Assembly: GCA_018242725.1 (NCBI GenBank)
Contig: JAFEBI010000006.1
Span: 134,539 to 198,538 of the forward strand
Direction of reading: 5' to 3'
Source of the DNA: Nitrospira sp.
Lineage (GTDB): Bacteria > Nitrospirota > Nitrospiria > Nitrospirales > Nitrospiraceae
DNA: 64,000 nt
This document shows positions 34,073-42,425 of the stretch, in pieces. Every line of letters starts with the position of its first letter. Within the stretch, counting starts at the first letter, position 1. A program made the position numbers and the translations under genes. The notes beneath the pieces are model-generated. The model did not search any database and was not told the origin of the DNA. It worked only from the letters and a program-made list of their open reading frames with translations.

Positions 34073-35611
34073 CTACGGCTTATCGATGACAGTCAAAGTA
34101 AGCGTCCCATCGCTCATTGTGCGGATATGCAATGCCTTGACATCAGCAAACGCGCCGATCCCTTGGACCGACTCCACGGTCCCGTGCATCGAAACGGATG
34201 GACTGAGTGCCCGATTGAGTGTGGTGGCCAGCAAGCCTCGCATACGGTCGGTGGCTGCAGTCGCTCCAAAAACAGATTCGCTTGCGATCAGGTCTCGGAA
34301 CGTTGAGAGATCGAGCCAAGTAACCGCTTTCTGTACCATCGCTTCTGTCTCGGAGTCATAGCGGAGGCCGCCGATAGAAACTGTTTGTGTCAGTAAGTTC
34401 ATTTCAGGCTTTCCGACAAAATACACGTGACCGAGCGCATCTCCAGAAAAATCAACCCGCAGCACCACTTGGTTGCCGCCGTTACCAAAGATCGCGGCAT
34501 TTGTGATGAGAATGAAATAATCTTTCGTGACGACGCGTTTCCCATTGAGTCGGTTTGCAAGGGTCTTGGAGAGTGAAGCGTAGTCCAAGGGGATATCTGT
34601 GACGACGTGGAATCCCGTGGGAGTGAGCCGATTCGCCAGCGTGGTGGGAAGTGTGCCATAGAGCTGGGCGTCGGCGGCGCCGTGGAATCCGGTAGAAGTT
34701 GGTGGAGTGTCGAGTGGAGGCAGGGCTGTATCTCCTGCGGGCGGTTCCTGGCCGAAGACGATGACCGGTTTTGCCGTTACGTGGATTGTGTCATCGATCA
34801 CGGGGCTGGCTCCTGAAAAGCCGCTATGTCGGACCTTGTCGATATTGAACTGGAGCCAGGCCTGCGGTTCTAGCAGGATAGGGTTGCGCAGTGTATTCCA
34901 GGCGTCTTCCACCTGAGATTTGACGGTTAACGCATTGAGGCGGGTGACCGCACGGCTGAGTCCCCCTCGAACGATCTCTGCCAGCCTCTGTTTCACTTCC
35001 TGACTCACGTCGAGATCACCGACTCGTATTTGGCATGCGTCACTGGCGTTCACGGCTACGCTGGCAACAGACGCGGATAGACCATACGTTGGTGTCAGCT
35101 CGGTTGCGATGCTCCCCTGCACGGTGGCCTTTCGTGGCCATTCATTGCCTTCGCCGCAATGAAATGGATGGGCTCCAATTTTGTACCGAAGTGCGGCACC
35201 GACAAAGATGTGGGAGCTGGACAGTTCAATCCCTTTCCACCAATCATGGAGAGTCAGGCTCGACGGTGAGCTATTGGCTTGGCGGGTGCCTGAAGGTGTC
35301 ATCACGAAATCATCTCGCTCCGCATAGTATCTGTATTCGGTGCCTTTGGGATGTTTGATGACGCTCCCCCAATGGTCGATTTTTCTCAGGATCACTCCGT
35401 CATCGTTGGCGGCAGCGAGAAACGGTGACAGATCGACATGGACAGGAATGCTGATGCTGGATTCTTGGGCCGAAGAGGGCGGATTCGAGGTCGCCGGTAG
35501 GAGCTTCGGTGCTGGTGGATGAACAATAGGGTTATTGAGTGCGGTGCAACTCGCCAAGGACAGCAACAAGGATAAGGCTACGAGAGGATTGCCTATCAAT
35601 TTGGGAAACAT
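34073..35611 (-). CDS. DUF4403 family lipoprotein
   Basis: The 512-residue protein has a signal with a lipobox (SLASCTAL) and a long beta-rich body typical of DUF4403, a domain found in envelope proteins of unknown role and related to lipid-binding TULIP-like folds. Several tandem features (IPVHVDLSPFL, VTAKPVIVFG, VLRVDFSGDALG) fit that family. It is probably tethered in the periplasm. The gene is convergent with the permease and shows no operon partner. Confidence 0.8.
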   Translation of the reverse strand: MFPKLIGNPLVALSLLLSLASCTALNNPIVHPPAPKLLPATSNPPSSAQESSISIPVHVDLSPFLAAANDDGVILRKIDHWGSVIKHPKGTEYRYYAERDDFVMTPSGTRQANSSPSSLTLHDWWKGIELSSSHIFVGAALRYKIGAHPFHCGEGNEWPRKATVQGSIATELTPTYGLSASVASVAVNASDACQIRVGDLDVSQEVKQRLAEIVRGGLSRAVTRLNALTVKSQVEDAWNTLRNPILLEPQAWLQFNIDKVRHSGFSGASPVIDDTIHVTAKPVIVFGQEPPAGDTALPPLDTPPTSTGFHGAADAQLYGTLPTTLANRLTPTGFHVVTDIPLDYASLSKTLANRLNGKRVVTKDYFILITNAAIFGNGGNQVVLRVDFSGDALGHVYFVGKPEMNLLTQTVSIGGLRYDSETEAMVQKAVTWLDLSTFRDLIASESVFGATAATDRMRGLLATTLNRALSPSVSMHGTVESVQGIGAFADVKALHIRTMSDGTLTLTVIDKP

Positions 35612-35819
35612 CTGCTTTCCCCCTTTAACTCGTCATTCATAGTGATGTTTGGAGATTTAACCTGTCTTCAGTCAATGGAAAGTGAGCCTCGGTGATGAAG
35701 AGGCGTGAGCAGGATACCAGAAACACCTGAGCATTTGTCAGGTCCTAATTGAGGGAGTCGATGCAGGTCTCGTCGTAGGTTGGATTGGGGGAAGGAAGCA
35801 CTTCGTAAACCTTTATGGT

Positions 35820-36122
35820 CTAATCGTACCCATAGAGCCAGTGTGTTGTGACGGAGGAAATGTTCTTGACGGAATGGAGGATGCCTTTTGGAATGAATAC
35901 TTCATCGCCTGGCTTCGCAATGATCTCTTCCCCTCCGATCGTTAGCCTGAGTGTTCCATCCATAACGGTTACCAGCTCATTCGCCGCATGGACGAAATCA
36001 TTCCACTCTCGACCAGGCGGGTCGGTGAACACATCGCAGGAGTAGCCGCGTTGGCTCCAGTCGTGAGCCACCTGGTCACGGTCGAGAGGAGTTGGGAATT
36101 TCTGAGGGGTGAGATGGGACAT
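35820..36122 (-). CDS. Cupin-domain protein
   Basis: The start is set at the ATG at 36122, since the longer frame would begin with TTG at 36158. The product has about 100 residues, a single small cupin barrel: HAANELVTVMDG, ITIGGE-like LTIGGEEIIAKPGDEVFIP and GILHSVKN, with the metal-ligand pattern partly present. Cupins of this size have diverse roles (storage, metal binding, small-molecule handling). The substrate is unknown. It stands alone next to the toxin-antitoxin pair. Confidence 0.82.
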   Translation of the reverse strand: MSHLTPQKFPTPLDRDQVAHDWSQRGYSCDVFTDPPGREWNDFVHAANELVTVMDGTLRLTIGGEEIIAKPGDEVFIPKGILHSVKNISSVTTHWLYGYD

Positions 36123-36244
36123 TGAAGAACCCTGGTTACGAATTTGATCCCTGTTCAATTGTCTCGGATGCAGCCTCGCTCAGCACAGATCAGTATACCG
36201 AGATGGGATAAGTATGGGAAAGACTGTGTCAGTCAGGGGCAACT

Positions 36245-36502
36245 TCAGCGACACACTTCTTTTCGATCGGCGATCTTCACGACGAGCACGATCAATTCCT
36301 TATTGTGGATCGTATAGATGATCTGGTAGGTGCCTTCCCGGATACGGTAGAGGTCATCCTCTCCAGAGAGTTTCTTAACGCCCTGAGGGCGAGGATTGTG
36401 CTGGAGGGTTTTCAGGCGTTTGACGATGCGTTTCTGAGTTGCCTCGGCGAACGCTTTGAGTTGACGTTCTGCGGAGGAGGCCAGGAGGACGGAGTAGGCC
36501 AT
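36245..36502 (-). CDS. RelE/ParE-type toxin
   Basis: This 85-residue protein is a RelE-superfamily toxin (YSVLLASSAERQLKAF, KKLSGEDDLYRIREGTYQIIYTI, VLVVKIADRKEVCR). RelE members cut mRNA in the ribosome A site and ParE members poison DNA gyrase; the basic and aromatic residues fit the RelE side better. It follows the antitoxin gene by 6 bases, which is the usual order for this type. Confidence 0.9.
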   Translation of the reverse strand: MAYSVLLASSAERQLKAFAEATQKRIVKRLKTLQHNPRPQGVKKLSGEDDLYRIREGTYQIIYTIHNKELIVLVVKIADRKEVCR

Positions 36503-36508
36503 GGAAAA

Positions 36509-36763
36509 TTAGAAGCCGAGATCCTTGAGAATTGCATCGAGCGGCTTCGCGCCTTTCTTTCTGGTCTCGGCGAGGGCCGCGCGCGCATCGGCGAGATCGA
36601 TCCGATCTTCCAATTCCTCCAAGAGGCGCAAGTCGTCGATCGGCACCACGGCCGCAATTTCCTTCCCGCGCCGCCGGACGACGACCCGTTCTTTGCCATA
36701 CGCGGCACGGTTAATTGTATCGGCAAAACCCTGTCGAGCCTTGCTGGCAGGAAGATGTGCCAT
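36509..36763 (-). CDS. Phd/YefM-type antitoxin
   Basis: The 84-residue protein has the antitoxin pattern of the Phd/YefM family: HLPASKARQGFADTINRA (N-terminal DNA-binding part), RVVVRRRGKEIAAVVPIDDLRLLEELED and a flexible C-terminal tail (ALAETRKKGAKPLDAIL). It neutralises the toxin encoded just downstream and represses its own promoter. A strong palindrome sits 37-58 bases upstream of its start. Confidence 0.9.
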   Translation of the reverse strand: MAHLPASKARQGFADTINRAAYGKERVVVRRRGKEIAAVVPIDDLRLLEELEDRIDLADARAALAETRKKGAKPLDAILKDLGF

Positions 36764-36799
36764 GGGTGTCTCCGTTGAAACCGTTTGACGGTACTAATC

Positions 36800-36821
36800 G
36801 TACAATTTGTACGAATTGTAC
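36800..36821. promoter_or_regulatory. Palindromic operator of the RelE/Phd operon
   Basis: GTACAATT (36800-36807) and AATTGTAC (36814-36821) form a perfect inverted repeat with a six-base spacer TGTACG. It lies just upstream of the antitoxin gene, which starts at 36763, where antitoxin-toxin complexes normally bind to autorepress. An extra GTAC half-site lies at 36791. Confidence 0.7.
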
Positions 36822-37073
36822 GGAAGGACTCTTGAGTGGTCAAGGAGGGAATGGTAGGAGAGATCAAGGACCGAGTGCCTACACCGGGCCAACATGGTTG
36901 GAAATTTCTGCCGGTTGAGTAGGTAAGGATGACATGGAAATATTTTCCTTTCCGTCCACAATCATCGTGGAGGTCTAAATCCTATTGCCATTCGTCAACA
37001 CTCCATTCTCTGATCAAAAACAGGCTACCGCCATGAATCGCGAGAACAATGCGTGCTTTTCCGAAATGTTAGC
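36822..37073. other. Gap between TA operon and HEPN remnant, no gene
   Basis: Upstream of the antitoxin promoter nothing coding was found; the 3' end of the MNT-HEPN ruin begins at 37074. The AT-rich text and short runs of T near 36940-37020 could include the toxin-antitoxin promoter. No tRNA or hairpin was seen. Confidence 0.35.
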
Positions 37074-37483
37074 TCACGCGTCATCAACATCACCAGATCT
37101 CCCAATCGCGTATAAACGGACTATCCCCAAGGTGCTTAAGGCATATGGTAGAGGAAGATATGCAGGAAGTCGGCGATACACCTCTTTCGCAAGTGTTTTG
37201 TCATAGGTGTGGGCGGTGCAGCTCCGGTCTTCAAGCATGGCCGGCCATCCAGTTCCGTCGCTGATCCAGTTGCTCTTGTAGGCCAGTTCGAGGCAGCCTT
37301 TCGGGGATTGGCAGTCGAGCCCTTCTACCCGAGCTCATTCTTGAATGACCTTTTCCAGGCCAGCTCAGAGCAAAATTCGAATAGCTGGATGGCTGCATCT
37401 CGAGAGAGATCCGTTGTCGGAGCACTGAGAGCTTCGCCGAGATGCATGGTGGCTGTAGCGAAGCTATCGAGCCGTGTGGTCAT
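37074..37483 (-). pseudogene. Decayed HepT-like HEPN protein (frameshifted)
   Basis: Read on the minus strand from an ATG at 37483, the frame gives TTRLDSFATATMHLGEAL and IQLFEFCSELAWKRSFKNELG, then stops near 37355. A second frame continues the protein as EGLDCQSPKGCLELAYK, ISDGTGWPAMLEDRSC, TAHTYDKTLAKEVYRRLP, ending at 37074. This is a HepT/HI0074-type HEPN (nucleotidyltransferase substrate-binding) protein with the RX4HXY motif (RSCTAHTY). A frameshift around 37360-37385 breaks it. Its ATG overlaps the stop of the MNT remnant by four bases (ATGA), the normal arrangement of a MNT-HEPN operon. Confidence 0.75.
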
Positions 37484-37620
37484 AAGCGGATCCCATGGCG
37501 AAGAATTTCCTGTTTGAATCGTTCACTGACGGTGTGAAGATCAACGAGGTCTATTTCATGCAGCGTCGCAAGATCTTCGATCTCGGCACAGGGATTCACG
37601 TCCAGGAAGAATTCGGATCG
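37480..37620 (-). pseudogene. 3' remnant of an MNT-type nucleotidyltransferase antitoxin
   Basis: The frame EIDLVDLHTVSERFKQEILR, ending HGIRL, is the C-terminal part of a minimal nucleotidyltransferase of the MntA/HI0073 kind. Only about 45 codons remain; the sequence stops being recognisable where the CDF gene's 3' end begins (37622). The stop overlaps the ATG of the HEPN remnant. MntA AMPylates HepT toxin in living systems, so both components are dead here. Confidence 0.65.
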
Positions 37621-37621
37621 A

Positions 37622-38632
37622 TCAGTGATGGTGCGCGAAGGTGTGGGCTTCGTGGTGGTGTTCTGTGAGTTTCCGAAGATCGCAGTGGATGTCGTCGGGA
37701 TCGCAGCACTCGGTTTCGAGCTGAATAGTCATGTGCTTGATGCCGAACTCCGTTGTGATGCGGTCCTGAATCAGCCGCAATAATTCCAGTTGGTTGCACT
37801 GCTGTTCGATCATCACGTGACTGGTGAGCATGATCAGCCGAGGCTCGACTGCCCAGATGTGCAGATCATGCACATTTTTGACGCCTGGGATGGCTTCCAT
37901 CGTGGCGGCAACCTGAGTGACGCTGATGCCAGGCGGCGTCGATTCCAGGAGGACCTCCATCGACTCTTTAAAGATGGGCCAGGCTCCTCGGAGAATGACT
38001 CCGACGATCAGTAGGCTCACGAGAGGGTCCAGAACGGTCCATCCTGTTAGGAGAATCGCGCCACCACTCACAATCACGCCGAGCGAGACCCAGGCATCTC
38101 CGAGCATGTGCCAGAATGCGCTTCGAATATTCAGATCGTCTTTTGCTCCCTGCTGAAGCAGGAGGGCGATTCCAAGGTTAGCTACAAAGCTGACGGCGGC
38201 AACAGCCATCACCCACCCACCGTCGACTGGAACCGGCTGCAGGAGCCGTTTGAGGCCGACGAGCGCAATACCACATGCGGCCAACAAGAGAATGAAGCTA
38301 TTCAGAAAGGCGGCAATAATGCCGGCTCGGTGGTAGCCGAATGTTCGGTTCTCCGATGCGGGCCGTGCCGTGAGGATATGCGCATAGAGGGCGAGAAAGA
38401 GCGACCCTTGGTCGACGAGGTTGTGGCTGGCATCGCCCATGAGGCCGGTGCTATTCAGCATCCAACCGCCGATGAATTCCGCGGCAATGATCACGGCGTT
38501 GACGGCTAAGGCCAGTTGAAGTCGTGATCGGAGATGGGCGTAAGAAGCCAGTCCCGTCATAGAGAACAGTGTCGCATGAGCGGCTTTATGCGGCAAGACC
38601 TGCCGGGGGATTGCGCGGAGTTTGTTCGGCAC
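37622..38632 (-). CDS. Cation diffusion facilitator (CDF) metal exporter, CzcD/ZnT-like
   Basis: The 336-residue protein has six membrane helices and the CDF metal-site patterns GDASHNLVD and HMLGDAWVS, a cytoplasmic ferredoxin-like C-terminal domain (about 230-310, VHDLHIWAVEPRLIMLTSHV) and a His-rich tail (HHEAHTFAHHH). It exports zinc, cobalt or related ions by proton exchange. The frame starts with GTG at 38632, almost touching an IS5 element; the ATG at residue 25 (38560) is an alternative. The IS separates it from the operon genes upstream. Confidence 0.9.
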   Translation of the reverse strand: MPNKLRAIPRQVLPHKAAHATLFSMTGLASYAHLRSRLQLALAVNAVIIAAEFIGGWMLNSTGLMGDASHNLVDQGSLFLALYAHILTARPASENRTFGYHRAGIIAAFLNSFILLLAACGIALVGLKRLLQPVPVDGGWVMAVAAVSFVANLGIALLLQQGAKDDLNIRSAFWHMLGDAWVSLGVIVSGGAILLTGWTVLDPLVSLLIVGVILRGAWPIFKESMEVLLESTPPGISVTQVAATMEAIPGVKNVHDLHIWAVEPRLIMLTSHVMIEQQCNQLELLRLIQDRITTEFGIKHMTIQLETECCDPDDIHCDLRKLTEHHHEAHTFAHHH

Positions 38633-38635
38633 TCC

Positions 38636-38639
38636 CTAG
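38636..38639. repeat. Target-site duplication, left copy (CTAG)
   Basis: CTAG next to the left end of the IS5 element; the same four bases follow the right end at 39481-39484. YTAR-type target duplication is usual for the IS5 group. Confidence 0.8.
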
Positions 38640-39480
38640 GCTCAGGACTCATTCTTTCAGGTAGAAGATGACGGTGGCAGCGAGACAGATCGCTGAGAAG
38701 AACGTGTGGGCGCAACGATCATACCGCATGGCAATCCGTAGCCAATCCTTGATCCGACCAAACATGATCTCGATTTTGTGACGTTGCTTGTAGAGGGTTT
38801 TGCTGTAGCGGCGCCGTGTTGTTCGGTTCTTACGCGGCGGAATGCATGGTGTGACGCCTTGCTTCTTGAGGGCGGTGATGAACCAATCCGCATCATACCC
38901 GCGGTCGGCAATCAGATGTTTGGCATTGAAAAGGCTGGGCAGCAGACATCTCGCGCCAGTGTAGTCGCTGGTGTGCCCGGCGGTCAGCAACAGGTGTACC
39001 GGCTTGCCCGCGTCGTCGCACACCGCGTGGAGCTTGGAATTCAGGCCACCTTTCGTGCGGCCAATACAGCGAGGTACTGCCCCTTTTTCAGCAGACTCGC
39101 CGCCGTTCGGTGGGCCTTCAGATGGGTCGCGTCGATCATGAGACAGTCTCTGGCTCCGGACTGTCGCGACAACTCGCGGAAGATCTTGTGAAAGATCCCC
39201 GCCCGACTCCAGCGTACAAACCGGTTGTAGAGGGTCTTGTATGGGCCATAGGTCTTCGGTGCGTCCTTCCACTGCAGGCCGTACCGGATCACAGAGATGA
39301 TCCCGCTGATCACTCGCCGATCATCCACGCGTGGAATGCCGTGCGAAACCGGGAAATACGGTGTGATCCTGTTCAACTGTTGTCTGGTCAACAGAAACTC
39401 CTCACTCATGGCCACCTCCTAGCCAGAGTGAATCACAGCTCGACTCCCGTGGGAAGGCTAAAACTTAATGAGTCCTGAGC
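38640..39480 (-). mobile_element. Intact IS5-family insertion sequence (841 bp)
   Basis: The element is bounded by 14-base perfect inverted repeats, GCTCAGGACTCATT at 38640-38653 and its reverse complement at 39467-39480, and flanked by CTAG on both sides. It carries one transposase in two overlapping frames. Size, target and frameshift fit the IS5 family (IS427/IS5-like group). It is inserted exactly at the stop codon of the gene to its right, so it splits two same-strand genes without breaking either. Confidence 0.9.
38649..39415 (-). CDS. IS5-family transposase made by programmed -1 frameshift
   Basis: The first frame (39415 to 39041, 124 residues) contains the first DDE aspartate in MIDATHLKAHR. 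The second frame (to 38649) contains LIADRGYDADWF (second Asp) and YKQRHKIEIMFGRIKDW (Glu). The frames overlap at an AAAAAGGGG tract (39080-39088 on this strand), where CTG AAA AAG GGG could slip by -1 to give a full product. No inactivating change was seen, so the element may be mobile. Confidence 0.85.
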
Positions 39481-39484
39481 CTAG
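39481..39484. repeat. Target-site duplication, right copy (CTAG)
   Basis: CTAG immediately right of the IS5 element. The TAG in it, read on the minus strand, is the stop codon of the adjoining gene at 39481-40338. Confidence 0.8.
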
Positions 39485-40338
39485 CGAGCTGGTTGGGAAG
39501 GGAGGCGCTCGCTTAGCACCGAATAGTTGACCTGGTCCATCCCGGTGTTGCCGGTCGCGAGATCGATTGCAATCACTCGCAAGATGATTCCATCGGGAAC
39601 TTCCTTCAATGACGGGACAAAAAACGAGGTTTCGAAGGTGCGACTGCCTTCATCGTAGAACATCTGGAGTCGTTCGACGGTTCGCTCATTGATGAGGACT
39701 TCCCCATAAATACGAATTTTCCGTGAATCCCAATCTCCATGGGGGCGAACCAAGGAGCCGGAAAGCGTTCTGACTGAGGCGCGGAGTTTTACATCGTCTC
39801 GTGCGATTAATGCTTCAGATAGCTTGGGTCGTTCAATTTGAACCAGGTATCCATGGAGGTGTAGCACGATGCCGTCCTGTGTCAGATCCTGCCCAGGGAT
39901 CAGGAGCAGGGTCTGACTCGTCTTCCGGATTGCGCCAGGATAGGCCAATGGTCCTTCGGCAGATATTTCAACTGGGGTTGGTTGCTGAATGTATAACGTG
40001 GTCGTGAACGCAGCGGAAGGACGCGTGCTATAGATCGGTTCTTCCATCATGCGGGGCGTGCGCATAATTTGATTTTGATCGCCGGCTTCGCCCTGCTGCA
40101 CTCCTGTCGCCAGAACCTGGCCGGTGGTGACATCAGTGATTGTGATTCGAGCACCACCGACTTCGCGACCTAATACCATGGCCCCATGCGCGACAACCCG
40201 TACCAGCACGGTCGTTGCTTGAGGACCGTTAAGCGGGATGATGGAAGGAGTTTGTTGGCTATGAGCAGGAAAGGTGAGACAAGGAAGCAGGCTGAGTGAA
40301 GAAATCAGTCTAAATGAGACGAAGGAGAATCTCGTCAT
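39481..40338 (-). CDS. Exported protein of unknown function
   Basis: The 285-residue protein has an N-terminal hydrophobic segment ending PAHSQQ, a signal peptide. The mature part has beta-rich stretches (VLVRVVAHGAMVLGREVGG, VEISAEGPLAYPGAI) and no recognised family. Its ATG overlaps the stop of metG by four bases (ATGA), so it belongs to the tmk-holB-metG operon. Its stop TAG lies within the target duplication of the IS5 element, so the end is unchanged. Function is unknown. Confidence 0.7.
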   Translation of the reverse strand: MTRFSFVSFRLISSLSLLPCLTFPAHSQQTPSIIPLNGPQATTVLVRVVAHGAMVLGREVGGARITITDVTTGQVLATGVQQGEAGDQNQIMRTPRMMEEPIYSTRPSAAFTTTLYIQQPTPVEISAEGPLAYPGAIRKTSQTLLLIPGQDLTQDGIVLHLHGYLVQIERPKLSEALIARDDVKLRASVRTLSGSLVRPHGDWDSRKIRIYGEVLINERTVERLQMFYDEGSRTFETSFFVPSLKEVPDGIILRVIAIDLATGNTGMDQVNYSVLSERLPSQPAR

Positions 40339-42395
40339 TTCACTTTTGTGCCAGGATCCACTTCTTCGTGGGTGGTGAGCAGCCCTCGCACGTCTGTGTC
40401 TCCTGCGGCGAGTACCATGCCCTGGGATTCAATGCCCATCAGCTTGGCCGGCTTCAAGTTAGCCACGATGACGATGGTTTTTCCAACAAGCACGTCCGGC
40501 TCGTACTTCTTGCCGATGCCGGCCACGATCTGACGCTGTTCTGTACCGAGCGAGACCTGTAGCTTGATCAATTTCTCCGATTTCGGCACCCGCTCAGCGG
40601 AGAGGATCTTCGCCGTCCGAAGTTGGACTTTCATGAATTCATCAATGGTGATCTGTGGTGACGCTGGAGGGGGTGGGGCGGCGGCTGGAGTCTCCGCACT
40701 TGCCGATGTCGCGGGTGGTGTTGTTGCGGTTATCACAGGAACCGGTTGAGGGGTTATGGGTGTGTCGCTCACTGGTTTGGCTCCTTTGATCAGTTTTGTT
40801 TCAAGTTCACCTTTGATGCGTACCGTTCCACTGAGGCCTTCAATACGTGGGAACAGTGGGGCGCCTTTGGCGATTGTGAGTTCTGCCACGGGGCTGTCCC
40901 ACTGATAGGCGGACGCCGGCAGGGCCTTGGAAAAGTCGACGTGGTAGCCGAGTTGTCTGGTCAGCTGTTCCATCGTCTGCGGCATGAACGGATAGAGCGA
41001 GACAGCCAGCAGGCGCAGGGCGCGGGCGGAGTGGTTGAGGACCGTCTTCAGTTTTAGCGCGTCTTCCGGATTCTTGGCCAACTTCCATGGTGCGGCCTTA
41101 TCGATGTATTCGTCGCAGAGACTGACTAGTTCGCCGATCGCCTGTAGGTTGTCGCGGAAGGTCAGCGTGCTGAAGCCTTGTTCCAAAGTCGTCGGCAATT
41201 GCGTGGCGGCCTGGGCGATCTTCTCTTCGAGTTCCGGCAGCGCGGGCGGGCCGCTGGCCGGGATTTTGCCGTCCGCGAACCGTTCGATCATCGTGAGTGT
41301 GCGGCTGAGTAGATTGCCGATGCCGTTGGCCAGATCGCTGTTGATGCTGGTGACCATGGCGGCCTGCGAGAAGTCTCCGTCCTGCCCGAACGGCACTTCG
41401 CGAAGCAGGAAATAGCGGAAGGCATCCACGCCATAGGTCTCGACCATCTTATTCGGATCGACGACGTTGCCACGGCTCTTGGACATCTTCTCGCCGTCAA
41501 CGGTCCACCAGCCGTGAGCAAAGATGGTTTCCGGTAACGGAAGGTTCAGCGCCATCAGCATGGTGGACCAATAGACGGCATGGGTGGTGAGAATGTCTTT
41601 TCCAACGAGATGGACATTGGCCGGCCAAAAGTCATGGCCAGCCGATTTCTCGCGAGGCAGATATTCCAACGCCGAAACGTAATTGACCAGTGCGTCGAAC
41701 CAGACGTAGGTGACATAGTTGGTATCGAAGGGCAGTTCGATGCCCCAGGAAAGTCTGGATTTTGGCCTGGAGATGGACAGGTCGCTCAATTTTTGGGTTT
41801 GCAAGAATCCCAGGACTTCATTCCGTCGAGACTCTGGACGAATGAACCGGTCGTGTGTCTTGATATGGTCGATGAGCCGGTCCTGGTATTGCCCCATTTT
41901 GAAAAAATAATTGTGCTCGCTGAGCTTTTCGACGGAGCGTTTGCAGTCCGGACAGAGGCCGTCAGCGACATCCTTTTCCGTCCAGAACCGCTCATCGAAT
42001 GTGCAATACCAGCCCGAGTAGTCGGCTTTATAAATCAGTTGCTTGTCGAAGAGCTCTTGAAGGTATTGTTGGACGACTTGCTTATGCTGCGTGTCGGTCG
42101 TTCTGATGAACGCGTCATTTGCTATATTCAGCTTCTTCCAGAGGTTCTCAAATTGCGGCGCTAATTTGTCGCAGTGCGTTTGCGGATCAATGCCGGCTTT
42201 CGCAGCGGCCTGTTGCACTTTCTGCCCATGTTCATCGAGCCCGGTGAGAAAGAAGACCTCGCGTCCACGCAGTCGCCAGTAGCGCGCCAGGATGTCTGCC
42301 GCAACGGTGGTATAGGCATGCCCGATATGCGGGACGTCATTGACGTAATAAATTGGAGTGGTGATGTAGAATCTGTCGTTTTCCGACATAGGCAA
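40335..42395 (-). CDS. metG: Methionyl-tRNA synthetase
   Basis: The 686-residue protein carries the HIGH motif (PHIGHAYTT, about residues 19-27) and KMSKS (GEKMSKSRGNVV). A zinc-type cysteine pair (CPDCK), an anticodon-binding domain and a C-terminal tRNA-binding module (EFMKVQLRTAKI) follow, the last joined through a proline/alanine-rich linker (about 555-595). It charges initiator and elongator tRNA-Met. It lies in an operon with holB and tmk upstream, with a 30-base gap to holB. Confidence 0.97.
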   Translation of the reverse strand: MPMSENDRFYITTPIYYVNDVPHIGHAYTTVAADILARYWRLRGREVFFLTGLDEHGQKVQQAAAKAGIDPQTHCDKLAPQFENLWKKLNIANDAFIRTTDTQHKQVVQQYLQELFDKQLIYKADYSGWYCTFDERFWTEKDVADGLCPDCKRSVEKLSEHNYFFKMGQYQDRLIDHIKTHDRFIRPESRRNEVLGFLQTQKLSDLSISRPKSRLSWGIELPFDTNYVTYVWFDALVNYVSALEYLPREKSAGHDFWPANVHLVGKDILTTHAVYWSTMLMALNLPLPETIFAHGWWTVDGEKMSKSRGNVVDPNKMVETYGVDAFRYFLLREVPFGQDGDFSQAAMVTSINSDLANGIGNLLSRTLTMIERFADGKIPASGPPALPELEEKIAQAATQLPTTLEQGFSTLTFRDNLQAIGELVSLCDEYIDKAAPWKLAKNPEDALKLKTVLNHSARALRLLAVSLYPFMPQTMEQLTRQLGYHVDFSKALPASAYQWDSPVAELTIAKGAPLFPRIEGLSGTVRIKGELETKLIKGAKPVSDTPITPQPVPVITATTPPATSASAETPAAAPPPPASPQITIDEFMKVQLRTAKILSAERVPKSEKLIKLQVSLGTEQRQIVAGIGKKYEPDVLVGKTIVIVANLKPAKLMGIESQGMVLAAGDTDVRGLLTTHEEVDPGTKVK

Positions 42396-42425
42396 GGCAA
42401 GATATCAGGTTGGCGCCGCGTTTGG

